A DNA stretch of 64,000 bases from Mesorhizobium muleiense (GTDB taxonomy: Bacteria; Pseudomonadota; Alphaproteobacteria; Rhizobiales; Rhizobiaceae), in NCBI RefSeq assembly GCF_900099905.1, contig NZ_FNEE01000007.1:186001-250000 (forward strand), written 5' to 3'. Shown in pieces: positions 26,360 to 35,022 of this stretch. A program made the position numbers and the translations under genes. The notes under the pieces were generated by a model that worked only from the letters and a program-made list of their open reading frames with translations, was not told the DNA's origin and made no database searches. The first letter of the stretch is position 1. Each line of letters opens with the position of its first letter.

Positions 26360-27100
26360 TTCGATTCGGTACGTTGACACTTACTGAGGATGACGTCGCT
26401 GTTCATAGGCTATAGCGTAATACCTAGTGATCATCACTATCGGTCGCGGCCCGTCGGACGAGATTCGAACGGCAACTGGGTAGATAGACAAATACCGTAA
26501 GGCCGCTTTCGCGGCCTCGCTCTCCAAAAAGCGGCTAGTCTCATTCCGGCCCGTCCCGGTCGTTCAGAAATGCACGTCCGAACGGCTACTGCTGTGAAAC
26601 CACGACCCTCAGCGTGGTCGGTTGGAATGGCGGCTTTCAGGAAGCGGCAATGCTGATCTCAATGTCCGACATGCTGCGCTTAGCTGACGTTCTGCGGGGC
26701 ATGGGTAGGAACGCGGTAGAAGCGGAAGGCTTGGTTCTCCTAAGCCCAGTCCCCGAGGTATCGCTGTCTTGGAAAATCTAAGTGAGCACAATGATTAAAG
26801 GGTCCCAAACCAGAGATACTCTTCGGGCAAATTCGATCAAGACTGCGTGAACTGCTCTCGCCCTTGGCACCAAACAAGGTCGGGTACAATGACAAGATCT
26901 CCAAATACATAGGCCCGGGCGCATTGCAAATCGTGGCTTTCGTCGATGTCGTCGACAAATACCCGCCATTTCGCGCCGATGGCCTCGCACTCACTCCGGC
27001 CGATATACCAGATAATCCGATCGTGGGCTGGTTCCTCGCTGCAATCGTCGCGGACTATGAACGCCGAGGATGGAAGGTTGTGCTTTGAAAGGAGAGAATA
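26360..27100. other. Gene-poor stretch with a hairpin and a short open frame
   Basis: 741 bp. A GC-rich hairpin AGGCCGC-tttc-GCGGCCT lies at 26500-26517. A frame open from 26795 to 27088, with TTG 26864 as its best start, encodes about 74 residues (ending ADYERRGWKVVL). It lacks a ribosome binding site and has no recognised relative, so it may be a gene end left by recombination. Nothing else is supported. Confidence 0.35.
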
Positions 27101-28198
27101 ATGCAGCGCATATTTCTTGCCTCAGGATGTCTCGTATTCAACGTCGGCCTTGCCATAGCCGCGGCCGAAGGAGAATTCAACGATCTCGACCTAAACGGCG
27201 ACAGGCACATCAATGCTGGGACGGAAGCGAGATTGGTCGCGGGCCATCTTGATTTGACCCCTTATCAAAAATCGCTGATCGGTTCGGTCGACGAGTTCAC
27301 AGAAAACGGCATACCGATTGAACTTCTTGTGAGTGAGTCTTTCGAGAAGGCAGTAAAGGCTCGTTGCGCCCCTGATGAGCAGCGGTTCTTCCTCACAGAC
27401 AAGATGGTCGACACCTCGGTGCTCAACCCTGAAATCGGTGCACCAGCAAATGGTGGAGCAGCAATTTCAATCCAGGGCGACCCAGAGTCCGATTCCGTGA
27501 GCTGGCAGCTTTCTGGCGCAGCAACCTACGCAGTACGTCACCGTTGCCCGGAAGAACCTCCCGGTTGGCGGCCAGGTCAGCTCTATTTGTCAGGATGGGC
27601 CGCGTCGCCATTCGTTGAGTTTGACGGTGCGGGCGACAGTGACGGGCCAGGCGTCAGCCTACTACGGTTTGGTATAGATACCGAGTTCCAGCTTTTCAGC
27701 GGCATCTTCAATGTCCAGCAGATAGACATCCTGCCATACTTCCAAACCGATTTCGCCTTTGAAGGCGAAATCTACGGAGTTAGCGCGGCTTGGACACCCG
27801 TGCTGTGGGATGTTCACCTCAACATATACCGCAGTGATCCCGCGCAGCGCTTCTATTGGTGGTGGACGCTCAAGATGGTAACAGATGTCATGAGCGTCGT
27901 AGATCCTGGACGGACTGGCCTGGAAGAGGGCAGTTACGCATGGCTCGGTGGGTCAGTTGGCTTGCATGCGCGGGTGGTGCCGGTGGAGGGGTGGAACGCC
28001 ATCGGACTGGATGCCGAGTACAACAATTTCTATGATGCTGTGAGCGGACAGAACGTCGGTCAGTTCACCAGCGGCGTGGCATTGTTCCTGACGGAGAACG
28101 AAAATGCCGCTTTGAGCTTCAGGTACGAGCGCGGGACCTCTCATGAAACGCTCGAGGACAAGGAAGAATATCTAGTGAGCCTGACGCTGAAGCTCTAG
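27101..28198 (+). CDS. Exported barrel-like protein of unknown function with an EF-hand-like motif
   Basis: 365 residues with AGGAGAG before ATG 27101. The N-terminal 21 residues are a signal peptide (cleavage near AIAAAEG). Just after it, DLDLNGDRHIN at about residues 28-38 has the Asp/Asn spacing of a calcium-binding EF-hand or dockerin loop. From about residue 130 on, alternating hydrophobic and polar strands ending in an aromatic-free LTLKL tail suggest an outer-membrane or surface beta-structure. No family recognised. It stands alone between McrBC and the M15 peptidase gene. Confidence 0.6.
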   Translation: MQRIFLASGCLVFNVGLAIAAAEGEFNDLDLNGDRHINAGTEARLVAGHLDLTPYQKSLIGSVDEFTENGIPIELLVSESFEKAVKARCAPDEQRFFLTDKMVDTSVLNPEIGAPANGGAAISIQGDPESDSVSWQLSGAATYAVRHRCPEEPPGWRPGQLYLSGWAASPFVEFDGAGDSDGPGVSLLRFGIDTEFQLFSGIFNVQQIDILPYFQTDFAFEGEIYGVSAAWTPVLWDVHLNIYRSDPAQRFYWWWTLKMVTDVMSVVDPGRTGLEEGSYAWLGGSVGLHARVVPVEGWNAIGLDAEYNNFYDAVSGQNVGQFTSGVALFLTENENAALSFRYERGTSHETLEDKEEYLVSLTLKL

Positions 28199-28351
28199 CA
28201 GCTAGAATTATAGGCCTCGCCGACAGCTCCCAGACAAGCTCCTCCGTGCGTTGAATCCTGAGGCCGCCATGCGTGGTCTGTCTATGATCGCTACCGAAAT
28301 TACCAACCGCCTGCCTACAGTGCCGCTTGGCTAGCGCTTCTTGCTAAGTGC

Positions 28352-28393
28352 GCCAGTCTTACCGTTAGTCGCAAAACAGTGGTAAGACTAGGC
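28352..28393. promoter_or_regulatory. Inverted repeat CGCC-AGTCTTACC / GGTAAGACT-A-GGCG
   Basis: AGTCTTACC (28355-28363) and GGTAAGACT (28381-28389) are perfect complements 17 bases apart, extended by CGCC/GGCG with one bulged A. It sits about 92 bp before the M15 peptidase start. No T-tract follows, so an operator or attenuator is more likely than a terminator. Confidence 0.5.
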
Positions 28394-28484
28394 GGGGAGA
28401 GACGAACTCCGTCAACCATCGATTAGATGTAGACACCCCTCAAACATCTTCATCCAGTGAGGGAAAAATGGAAGGAGTGGCTTG

Positions 28485-29747
28485 ATGTTTTGGGAACACG
28501 AAGAGGATCTGGTCGCATTTCTGTCTATGAAGGAGGCGGCTATTACTAAGTCGACCTCCCTTCTTTATGAATGGGGAAGAGAGATCGGCAAGCAGATGCA
28601 ACTTAGGGGCGAACAACACGATTCCGGATTATTTGGTGAAGTCAAGCCGGCGATTTTCGATGTTCGGAGTGGAGGCAAGGCCGAAGTAACGGCAGGACTC
28701 TTTGGAGATTCCACTAGGTCGTTCTTTATTCACAGAGTTGAGCCGTCCGTTCAGTGCTCCGCGGCGCAAGACGCGGTAAACAAACAAGCGATCAGTTACT
28801 TTGACCAACAGGGACAGCGGCTGGTAGTTATACGAGATCATATGGCAGCGTACAATGACAAGACAACCGATATGTCTAACTATAAGGTTTTAGTTGACGA
28901 TTACAACAGTCATGTAATTGATCCTGTTAGATATTACCGATGCGATCCCTCATTGGCGCCGCTTCAGATTGCGTACAATGCTTGGTGGGATGCGAGCGAT
29001 CAAGCGTATGCTGCGACTCGATCAGGGTTTGCCACAGTGTATGGTAATGCACAGCGGGATTTGGCTGAACTTTCTCGGCTAAACTCGCTAGTGCGCGCGG
29101 CCCGCAACGGGTTTGAAACGACTTCCAACGGCGCGGGTGGTATTCGGGCCATCAATGCAGCGCATAGCAATTTTTTGAATGGATTGACGCGTGTACTCTC
29201 CTACAAGTTGGTGAGTGACGGTCCGTATGATGCCAAGTCGATATTTGATAACGCGAATGCCACAGCAACTGATGAAATTAGGTACTCTGCGATTACAGAA
29301 CTAGACCGTCTGAGGAACGAGTACGTCGAACGAGCAATTCCAGTACCGGCACCAAGCGAATTTACCCAGACCAAGAGTTCCACTAAATTTTCATTTCAGC
29401 AGCTTAACACGGGAGATTATGCCTGGGCCGTGCTGAAGGATGTATTGTTACTGAATATCGATGCGATCGCAAATGATATGGAAGGTAAAGGGTATCCGGT
29501 ACAACTAAATAGTGTCTATAGGAATCCGTTGCGTTCGTCTGGGCTGAGCCAGCATCAGTATGGATACGCCGTCGACATTCAAGTATTCGACTTTAACGGA
29601 AGTGGCGGAGCACGCGATGAAAAGGATTGGAAGTTACTCAAGGCTATTACTGATACTCATGGCCCCGCTTACACTGAACCCGTGAACGAGTCCGGTGTTG
29701 GACATATACACGTTGACTGGCGAGGCATGGGATCGGTGTTTGCTTGA
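28485..29747 (+). CDS. M15-type zinc peptidase (D-Ala-D-Ala carboxypeptidase/endolysin-like) with long unknown N-terminus
   Basis: 420 residues from ATG 28485 (GGAG 7 bases upstream). The last 90 residues are an M15 peptidase: VYRNPLRSSGLSQHQYGYAVD supplies the zinc-binding His and Asp (about 354-364; longer motif given in outline), and GHIHVDWR (about 406-413) the third ligand. The first 300 residues are helical with no signal peptide and no recognised domain. Base composition is clearly more AT-rich than all neighbours, with rare codons such as TTA, ATA and AGG, which points to recent transfer. The layout suits a cell-wall-cutting effector or phage-type lysin that needs another route out of the cell. 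Confidence 0.6.
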   Translation: MFWEHEEDLVAFLSMKEAAITKSTSLLYEWGREIGKQMQLRGEQHDSGLFGEVKPAIFDVRSGGKAEVTAGLFGDSTRSFFIHRVEPSVQCSAAQDAVNKQAISYFDQQGQRLVVIRDHMAAYNDKTTDMSNYKVLVDDYNSHVIDPVRYYRCDPSLAPLQIAYNAWWDASDQAYAATRSGFATVYGNAQRDLAELSRLNSLVRAARNGFETTSNGAGGIRAINAAHSNFLNGLTRVLSYKLVSDGPYDAKSIFDNANATATDEIRYSAITELDRLRNEYVERAIPVPAPSEFTQTKSSTKFSFQQLNTGDYAWAVLKDVLLLNIDAIANDMEGKGYPVQLNSVYRNPLRSSGLSQHQYGYAVDIQVFDFNGSGGARDEKDWKLLKAITDTHGPAYTEPVNESGVGHIHVDWRGMGSVFA

Positions 29748-30840
29748 CTGCCTCTCAATGATCCCGGCGAATGTGAAAGAGCGTTGAACTATATGCCGAT
29801 TTTCGAAGCGTTCTAAGCTGGAGTTTTCCACTTTGATCCTGTTCTCGGGAGAACAAGGATTCCGTGAAGAACCAGAAGTTTTCGGAGGCGCAGATTGGCC
29901 GTCCTTCTGCGGTAGGCTGAGGAAGGGGCGCTATGGTGGTGGCCCGTGTTCGAGGTCAAGCGTTTGTTCGTGTCTCGACTGCTCGCCGGCCTGAGCGTGA
30001 ACCTGTCGCTGCCCGACCAACTCATATATGTACCCTACCTATTCCGAGTAGAGGGGGTGGGTCCAGAAGCCGACCTATACGCCCACTGGCATAACAGGAT
30101 TTTTCGCAGCGGCGGCGGGAGTTGTCTAGCTGGCGCGGACAATCCGTCCGCGCGACATATAGCGGAGATTTGAGCACTCTCAAGACGGCGCTTACTGCAG
30201 GATCACCGGAGCCCTGCTCGCCGTTTTTTGCTCGCGAAGGGTTGCTGCATTCACAGATTGAGCGTTGTGCGACTCGAACTCGGCAAAAATCCGAAAGTTT
30301 TCGGGTGATCAGTTTTGGATTCAATCTTCAGGTATATGCAAGGACAACGGAATTTAGAGGCGTAGGAGGGGCCGCTGCAGGGCAGCGGAAGTTTCGGAGC
30401 GACGACAGACCGTGTTTAATTAGCCACAATGTTAGGATATTGACTCCGCCCGCAGGATCAACGCGTTGTGGACTGAGCAGGTGGCCGGCCCGCTCTTGCA
30501 TGAGCGAGTGGGCGACCCTCGGGGGTTAGAAATCCGTGACAGTACTCGCAATGGCTTCGCAAGCATTGCCAAGCGCTTTTGCTCGTCGCGGTGGACGGCG
30601 ATCTGCGCCTGACCCCCAAGCCGCCGATAGGGAGCCTCGGCGCGACGATGATGGGAGCCGGACAAGACGTTGTGCGATCGGTCGATGATTGCGCCCGCTG
30701 ACATCGACTTCGAAATCTGACAGACGCTGTAGCAATTAAACGCTGCCCATGATCCTTTCTGGAAATCGATTCCGATTTTCATGGTCATGCGCTAGACCTA
30801 ACACGCACCTTTTCCGAAATTCTGACGGCGGGAGGCGCTG
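29748..30840. other. 1.1-kb gene-free stretch at the right edge of the accessory region
   Basis: Short frames on both strands (for example 29946-30173 plus and 30432-30788 minus) lack ribosome binding sites and recognisable products. Composition shifts from AT-rich on the left to core-like on the right, so the border between foreign and ancestral DNA probably lies here, near 30700. I saw no copy of the tRNA-Leu 3' end. The mgtE ribosome binding site GGAGG is at 30831-30835. Confidence 0.4.
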
Positions 30841-32253
30841 GTGGAAGGCCAGGACGAACAGACGACCGGCGCCAGGACTGCTGAGGACAGCGCCGACATC
30901 TATGGGGAGGACGGCGCCATTCTGTCGTCGTTCCTTGCCCAGATCGGCGCCGCGATCGCCGATCGCGACACGCTGACGCTGAAGCGTGAAGTCGACGACC
31001 TGCACCAATCGGAACTCGGCGACCTGATCGAGGCGCTTCATCCGGAACAGCGCCGCGCGCTGGTCGAATTGTTGGGCGCCGACTTCGATTTTTCCGCGCT
31101 GACCGAGGTCGACGAGGCTATCCGCCGCGACATTGTCGACAGCCTGCCCAACGCGCAGATTGCCCAGGGTGTGCAGGACCTCGATTCCGACGACGCGGTC
31201 TACATTCTCGAGGATCTCGAAAAGGAAGACCAGGACGAGATCCTGTCGCAACTGCCGTTCACCGAGCGGATCAGGCTGCGCCGCTCGCTCGACTATCCCG
31301 AAGAGACCGCCGGTCGCCGCATGCAGACCGAGTTCGTCGCGGTGCCGCCATTCTGGACGATCGGCCAGACCATCGACTACATGCGCGAGGACAACAACCT
31401 TCCCGACCGCTTCAGCCAGATTTTCGTCATCGATCCGAGCTTCAAGCTGCTCGGCGCCATCGACCTCGACCAGATCCTGCGCACCAAGCGCTCGATCAAG
31501 GTCGAAGAGGTGATGCATGAGACCAGGCACGCCATTCCGGCGACGATGGACCAGGAGGAGGCGGCGCGCGAGTTCGAACAATACGACCTTCTCTCCGCTG
31601 CCGTCGTCGACGAGAACGAGCGGCTGGTCGGCGTGCTGACCATCGATGACGTGGTCGACGTAATCCAGCAGGAAGCCGAGGAGGATCTGCTGCGCATGGG
31701 TGGTGTCGGCGACGAAGAATTGTCGGACAGCATCCTTTCGACCTCGCGCTCGCGCGTTCCGTGGCTGCTCGTCAACCTTTTGACAGCGTTCCTGGCGGCC
31801 TCGGTGATCGGCCTGTTCGACCGCACGATCGAGCACATCGTGGCGCTGGCCGTGCTGATGCCGATCGTGGCAGGCATGGGCGGCAATGCCGGCTCGCAGA
31901 CCATGACGGTCACGGTGCGGGCGCTGGCGACGCGGGACCTCGACATCTACAATGCCGGCCGCATCATCCGCCGCGAGATGGGGGTGGGCTTCATCAACGG
32001 CATCATCTTCGCCATCCTGATCGGCATCGTCGCCGCCGCCTGGTTCCGCGATCCCAACCTGGGCGGCATCATCGCCGCGGCGATGATCATCAACATGTTC
32101 GTGGCCGCACTGGCCGGCATCCTGATCCCGCTGCTGCTCGACCGGTTCAAGATCGACCCGGCCGTGGCTTCGGCGGTTTTCGTCACGACGGTCACCGACG
32201 TCGTCGGCTTCTTTGCCTTTCTCGGCCTCGCCACATGGTGGTTCGGCGTGTGA
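30841..32253 (+). CDS. mgtE: Magnesium transporter MgtE
   Basis: 470-residue Mg2+ channel of the MgtE family. It has a cytoplasmic N domain (about 25-150, helical superhelix with LHPEQRRALVELLG and DDAVYILEDLE), a CBS pair (about 160-285, with VIDPSFKLLGAIDLDQIL and VDENERLVGVLTIDDV), then five C-terminal membrane helices (about 310-470) with the pore signature PIVAGMGGNAGSQTMTV. The acidic N and CBS domains sense intracellular Mg2+ and gate the pore. The start is GTG with GGAGG 5 bases before it. Length and motifs are complete. Confidence 0.94.
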   Translation: MEGQDEQTTGARTAEDSADIYGEDGAILSSFLAQIGAAIADRDTLTLKREVDDLHQSELGDLIEALHPEQRRALVELLGADFDFSALTEVDEAIRRDIVDSLPNAQIAQGVQDLDSDDAVYILEDLEKEDQDEILSQLPFTERIRLRRSLDYPEETAGRRMQTEFVAVPPFWTIGQTIDYMREDNNLPDRFSQIFVIDPSFKLLGAIDLDQILRTKRSIKVEEVMHETRHAIPATMDQEEAAREFEQYDLLSAAVVDENERLVGVLTIDDVVDVIQQEAEEDLLRMGGVGDEELSDSILSTSRSRVPWLLVNLLTAFLAASVIGLFDRTIEHIVALAVLMPIVAGMGGNAGSQTMTVTVRALATRDLDIYNAGRIIRREMGVGFINGIIFAILIGIVAAAWFRDPNLGGIIAAAMIINMFVAALAGILIPLLLDRFKIDPAVASAVFVTTVTDVVGFFAFLGLATWWFGV

Positions 32254-32268
32254 GCGACGCCTACTCAA

Positions 32269-32286
32269 TTGACTTTTACGTAAATG
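32269..32286 (+). promoter_or_regulatory. Candidate LiuR-type operator
   Basis: TTGACTTTTACGTAAATG contains the perfect 10-bp palindrome TTTACGTAAA and closely resembles the TTGAC..TTTACGTAAA boxes described for LiuR, a MerR-family regulator. It lies about 100 bp before the MerR gene, so autoregulation is likely. Confidence 0.6.
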
Positions 32287-32389
32287 CCATGCGAGATTTT
32301 GGAACAGCCTCCGGCCGATTCTGAAACGCGTGCGGATAGCGAGGCCGCATGGTTGGAACCCGCAGCGCGGCCGGGCATTTGGAGTGATG

Positions 32390-32776
32390 ATGCGGGAATA
32401 TTATTCGATAACCGAACTGACCCGCGAATTCGACGTTTCGACGCGGACGCTGCGCTTCTACGAGGACGAGGGGCTGGTGCAGCCGGTGCGGCGCGGCCGC
32501 ACGCGGCTATTTCGCCCGTCGGACCGGCATCTGATCCGCCAGATCATGCGCGGCAAGAGGCTCGGCTTTTCGATCAACGAGATCCGCGAAATCATCCAGA
32601 TGTACAAGGAGCCGCCCGGCGAGGTCGGTCAGCTCAACCTGATGATCAAGCGCATCGAGGAAAAGCGCGAGGATCTGCGCCAGAAGCGCCGCGACCTCGA
32701 AGAGACCCTGGCCGAACTCGACCAGGCCGAAGAGTCGTGCGTCGAGCGGCTGGTGGAACTCGGCGTCAACACCTGA
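32390..32776 (+). CDS. MerR family transcriptional regulator, LiuR-like
   Basis: 128 residues. Winged HTH at the N-terminus (YSITELTREFDVSTRTLRFY, residues 4-23, then EDEGLVQPVRRGRTRLF), followed by a long coiled-coil dimer helix (about 75-120, rich in RIEEKREDLRQKRRDLEE) and a single Cys near the end. The sequence YYSITEL...TLRFYEDEGL and the downstream GKRLGFS are those of the LiuR branch, which controls branched-chain amino acid and related acyl-CoA breakdown in proteobacteria. A matching palindromic box lies upstream at 32269. No liu genes are in the window, so targets lie elsewhere. ATG 32390 follows GGAG; ATG 32387 is an alternative. Confidence 0.8.
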   Translation: MREYYSITELTREFDVSTRTLRFYEDEGLVQPVRRGRTRLFRPSDRHLIRQIMRGKRLGFSINEIREIIQMYKEPPGEVGQLNLMIKRIEEKREDLRQKRRDLEETLAELDQAEESCVERLVELGVNT

Positions 32777-32788
32777 TCGGTTGCCGCC

Positions 32789-33295
32789 TCAAATCCAGCG
32801 CCGCACCCTTTTTGCGTAATCCCGGTATTTCTTGCCGAATTTCGTTGCCAGAACCTTTTCCTCGCCCTCGATCGCCATTTTCTGCGTTGCGAAGGCGGCG
32901 ATGATCGCCAGCGGCAGGAACCACACGATCCCCGAGATAAGGGCGACGCCAATCATCAGCAGCGTGTTGGCCAGATAGATCGGATTGCGGCTGACGGCGA
33001 AGGGGCCCGATGTAACCAGATGGTCCGGCACGGCGTTCGGGTGGAGCGTCGTCTTTGCCCGGATCATGATGCGGATCGCCGTGAACCAGAGTGCGACGAC
33101 GCCGAACAATGCCACCCAGCCGGCCGCGAACAGGATGTCGCCCAAAAGGCCGCCGATCCATGGCAGCGGATAAAGCAAGCCAAGCGCGATGCTGACGGCG
33201 ATGGCCGCGACATAGATCAGCGGCGGCCACGGTATAAACCCCGGTTTTTGCTGTCCCGGTTTCTGTTGGCCCGGTTTCTGCTGATGGTCGGTCAT
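32789..33295 (-). CDS. Isoprenylcysteine carboxyl methyltransferase family membrane protein
   Basis: 168 residues. A short hydrophilic N-terminus with three QQKPG repeats (residues about 5-19, encoded by a 15-bp DNA repeat near 33240-33285) is followed by membrane helices. The C-terminal motif GPFAVSRNPIYLANTLLMIG binds SAM in ICMT/PEMT-type methyltransferases. Bacterial members methylate small or unknown substrates. It is coupled by ATGA to the DUF1624 gene upstream of it on the minus strand. The substrate is not known. Confidence 0.82.
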   Translation of the reverse strand: MTDHQQKPGQQKPGQQKPGFIPWPPLIYVAAIAVSIALGLLYPLPWIGGLLGDILFAAGWVALFGVVALWFTAIRIMIRAKTTLHPNAVPDHLVTSGPFAVSRNPIYLANTLLMIGVALISGIVWFLPLAIIAAFATQKMAIEGEEKVLATKFGKKYRDYAKRVRRWI

Positions 33296-34284
33296 TGTGC
33301 TCCTCCCTCCATCAAAGTGCCGTCGGCCTTGGCAGTGCAGGCGCCGGCGAGCTCGTCGAGATGCGCCTTCCATTCCGCAGCCTGGTCGTTGCGGTAGAGC
33401 CGATCAAGCGTGGCCTCGCCCTCGAGCGTATCGAGCATGCAGACACAATAGCTGCTGCAGAACTCCGTGTCGCGCGATTGCTCGCACGATGCCTGGCACT
33501 CTTTCAGGAAGGTGACCTGCCTGGTTTCGACCGCTGCCGGCATGAATTGCGAAATCAGCCAGACCGAGCCGATCAGCACCGGCTGGTGGATCAGATAGAA
33601 GGCGAGGCTGTGCCGGCCGATAAAGACCAGCGGATTAGTCCAGTGGCCGGGCGTCAGGCCCGCCAGCCGCGTCAGCACGCCGGAGGCGAAGGCGAGTTTT
33701 GCCGCCGCGATGCCGACAAGCACAGCGCCGAACCATGGAAACAGCGGGACATAATCGTTGGAGCGCGGGTTGGTTGCCGACAGGCCGACCCACCACAGGG
33801 CCGGATGATCGAAGATCTCGGACCTGAGGTAGAGCGGCGCGGTGATGACGAAAGCTGCGACAACCAGCGTCAGCAGCGCCGGCAGCCGCAGAAACGCCAG
33901 GCCGAGCAGGCTGGCGAGCGCGATCTCGTGCAGGATGCCGAAGAAGATGAAACTGTCGGGTGTGGCAAGCCTGGTGGCGGCCGATATGGCGAGCGCCGCC
34001 CCGCCGACCATGGCGAAGCGTTTCCAGAAGCCGTTCCAGCGGATTTGCTTGCCATGGGCAAGGAACAGGCTGACGCCGACCAGGAACAGGAAGGTCGAAG
34101 CGATGCAGCGCGCGTAGAATTTCCACCAGCCAAAGGCAGTCAGGCCGGGATCGGTGTAGCCGAAGAATTCGAGATCCCAGGTGAAATGGTAGCTCGCCAT
34201 GGCAAGCAAAGCGATGCCGCGGGCGACGTCGATAGCGATGATGCGCCTGGATCGGTCCTGAACGGCCAGCGTAGGAATGGTCAT
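33292..34284 (-). CDS. DUF1624 membrane protein (heparan-alpha-glucosaminide acetyltransferase-like)
   Basis: 330 residues from ATG 34284. The first half, RRIIAIDVARGIALLAMASYHF, is the start signature of the acyltransferase-3-related DUF1624 family; WDLEFFGY, about eight membrane helices, and IGRHSLAFYLIHQPVL (helix 8) follow. The final 80 residues form a cysteine-rich soluble tail (CQASCEQSRDTEFCSSYCVC), unusual for the family core but seen in rhizobial homologues I recall. Likely transfers an acyl group to an envelope sugar; substrate unknown. Coupled to the ICMT-family gene (ATGA). Confidence 0.8.
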   Translation of the reverse strand: MTIPTLAVQDRSRRIIAIDVARGIALLAMASYHFTWDLEFFGYTDPGLTAFGWWKFYARCIASTFLFLVGVSLFLAHGKQIRWNGFWKRFAMVGGAALAISAATRLATPDSFIFFGILHEIALASLLGLAFLRLPALLTLVVAAFVITAPLYLRSEIFDHPALWWVGLSATNPRSNDYVPLFPWFGAVLVGIAAAKLAFASGVLTRLAGLTPGHWTNPLVFIGRHSLAFYLIHQPVLIGSVWLISQFMPAAVETRQVTFLKECQASCEQSRDTEFCSSYCVCMLDTLEGEATLDRLYRNDQAAEWKAHLDELAGACTAKADGTLMEGGAQ

Positions 34285-34360
34285 GGTCTCGCAATTCTGA
34301 TTCAGTGCTGCAAGACGACTATCATGGTTGCCCCGGACAAAAGAAGACAGGCGCCGCCCT

Positions 34361-34507
34361 TCCTTCTCCTTATGGGAGAAGGTGGATTGGCGCGCAGCGC
34401 CAAAACGGAAGAGGGGTGCTGGCCGGAGCGCTGTTGGTGCCAAGCTGGAACACCCCTCATCCGACCTCGCTTCGCGAGGCCACCTTCTCCCACAAGGGGA
34501 GAAGGAA
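34361..34507. repeat. Rhizobial intergenic mosaic repeat, family A, copy 1
   Basis: Outer arms TCCTTCTCC-ttat-GGGAGAAGGTGG and CCACCTTCTCCCacaaGGGGAGAAGGA are inverted. Inside lie GCGCGCAGCGCCAA and GAGGGGTGCTGG...CACCCCTC. Two further copies occur at 36943 and 48322. It resembles RIME-type elements of rhizobia. Confidence 0.8.
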
Positions 34508-34590
34508 GAGCCCACGAGAGACGGCGCATTCGAGCTGCTAGCTGGCGGAATTTGGTTTGCCGGGCGCGGCGATTCTGCCTATAGTCGCAG

Positions 34591-34782
34591 CCGTCGTCGG
34601 TTCCGTTTTGGAACCAAGAGGGAATGCGGTAGGGGCAAAATTCGCCCGATGCCGTGGCTGCCCCCGCAACTGTGTGCGGTAGTCCTCTCCATATGCCACT
34701 GAAGATTTTCTTCGGGAAGAGCTTCTTCGGGAAGGTGGGGAAGGGCGCTGATCCGCGAGCCAGGAGACCTGCCGGCGACAGG
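34591..34782 (+). promoter_or_regulatory. Cobalamin riboswitch
   Basis: An adenosylcobalamin-sensing leader RNA before cbtB. GTCGTCGG (34593-34600) pairs with CCGGCGAC (34772-34779) as P1. In between come GAGGGAATGCGGT, the core GCTGCCCCCGCAACTGTG (34657-34674), CCACTG, GGGAAGG, and the B12 box GAGCCAGGAGACCTGCC (34757-34773). A tandem duplication of CTTCGGGAAG lies in the stretch before GGTGGGG. Downstream, GCCCTC/GAGGGC (34798-34814) can fold just before the cbtB ribosome binding site AAAGGA, suggesting control of translation start. Confidence 0.92.
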
Positions 34783-34827
34783 AGAACTGACTTCTATGCC
34801 CTCGGGTGGAGGGCGAAAGGACAAGAC

Positions 34828-35007
34828 ATGAATACCGCTTCCGTCTCGCTCGGCGCTTCCGTCTCCTCGCAGTCGCGCTTCGTGCAGTTGGCGCTTGCTG
34901 CATTTCTCGGCGTTTTCGTCATGGGTTTTGTCGGCTTCTCGCATATCGATGCGGTCCACAATGCCGCCCACGACTATCGCCATTCGATGGGCTTTCCCTG
35001 CCACTGA
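34828..35007 (+). CDS. cbtB: CbtB, small cobalt transporter subunit
   Basis: 59 residues with one membrane helix (about 18-40) and a His-containing C-terminal tail HNAAHDYRHSMGFPCH that would bind cobalt. It works with CbtA in cobalt uptake for cobalamin. ATG 34828 follows AAAGGA directly after the B12 riboswitch. The gap to cbtA is 15 bp. Confidence 0.9.
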   Translation: MNTASVSLGASVSSQSRFVQLALAAFLGVFVMGFVGFSHIDAVHNAAHDYRHSMGFPCH

Positions 35008-35022
35008 CGAGGGGCTGACACC

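Noticed and set aside
26795..27088. Short frame before the exported protein gene
   Set aside because: Only a TTG start without ribosome binding site, and no recognised relative; noted in the gap entry but not called a gene.
30432..30788. Minus-strand frame near the accessory border, considered as a recombinase remnant
   Set aside because: No integrase or transposase motif could be identified.
8511..30840. Second copy of the tRNA-Leu 3' end as right attachment site
   Set aside because: Reading through the region by eye found no convincing repeat of the last 20 bases; a computed search of both strands would settle it.
30736..32268. 510-residue open frame antisense to mgtE
   Set aside because: It mirrors mgtE codons (Asp/His/Arg-rich composition typical of antisense GC-rich frames) and has no recognisable domain.
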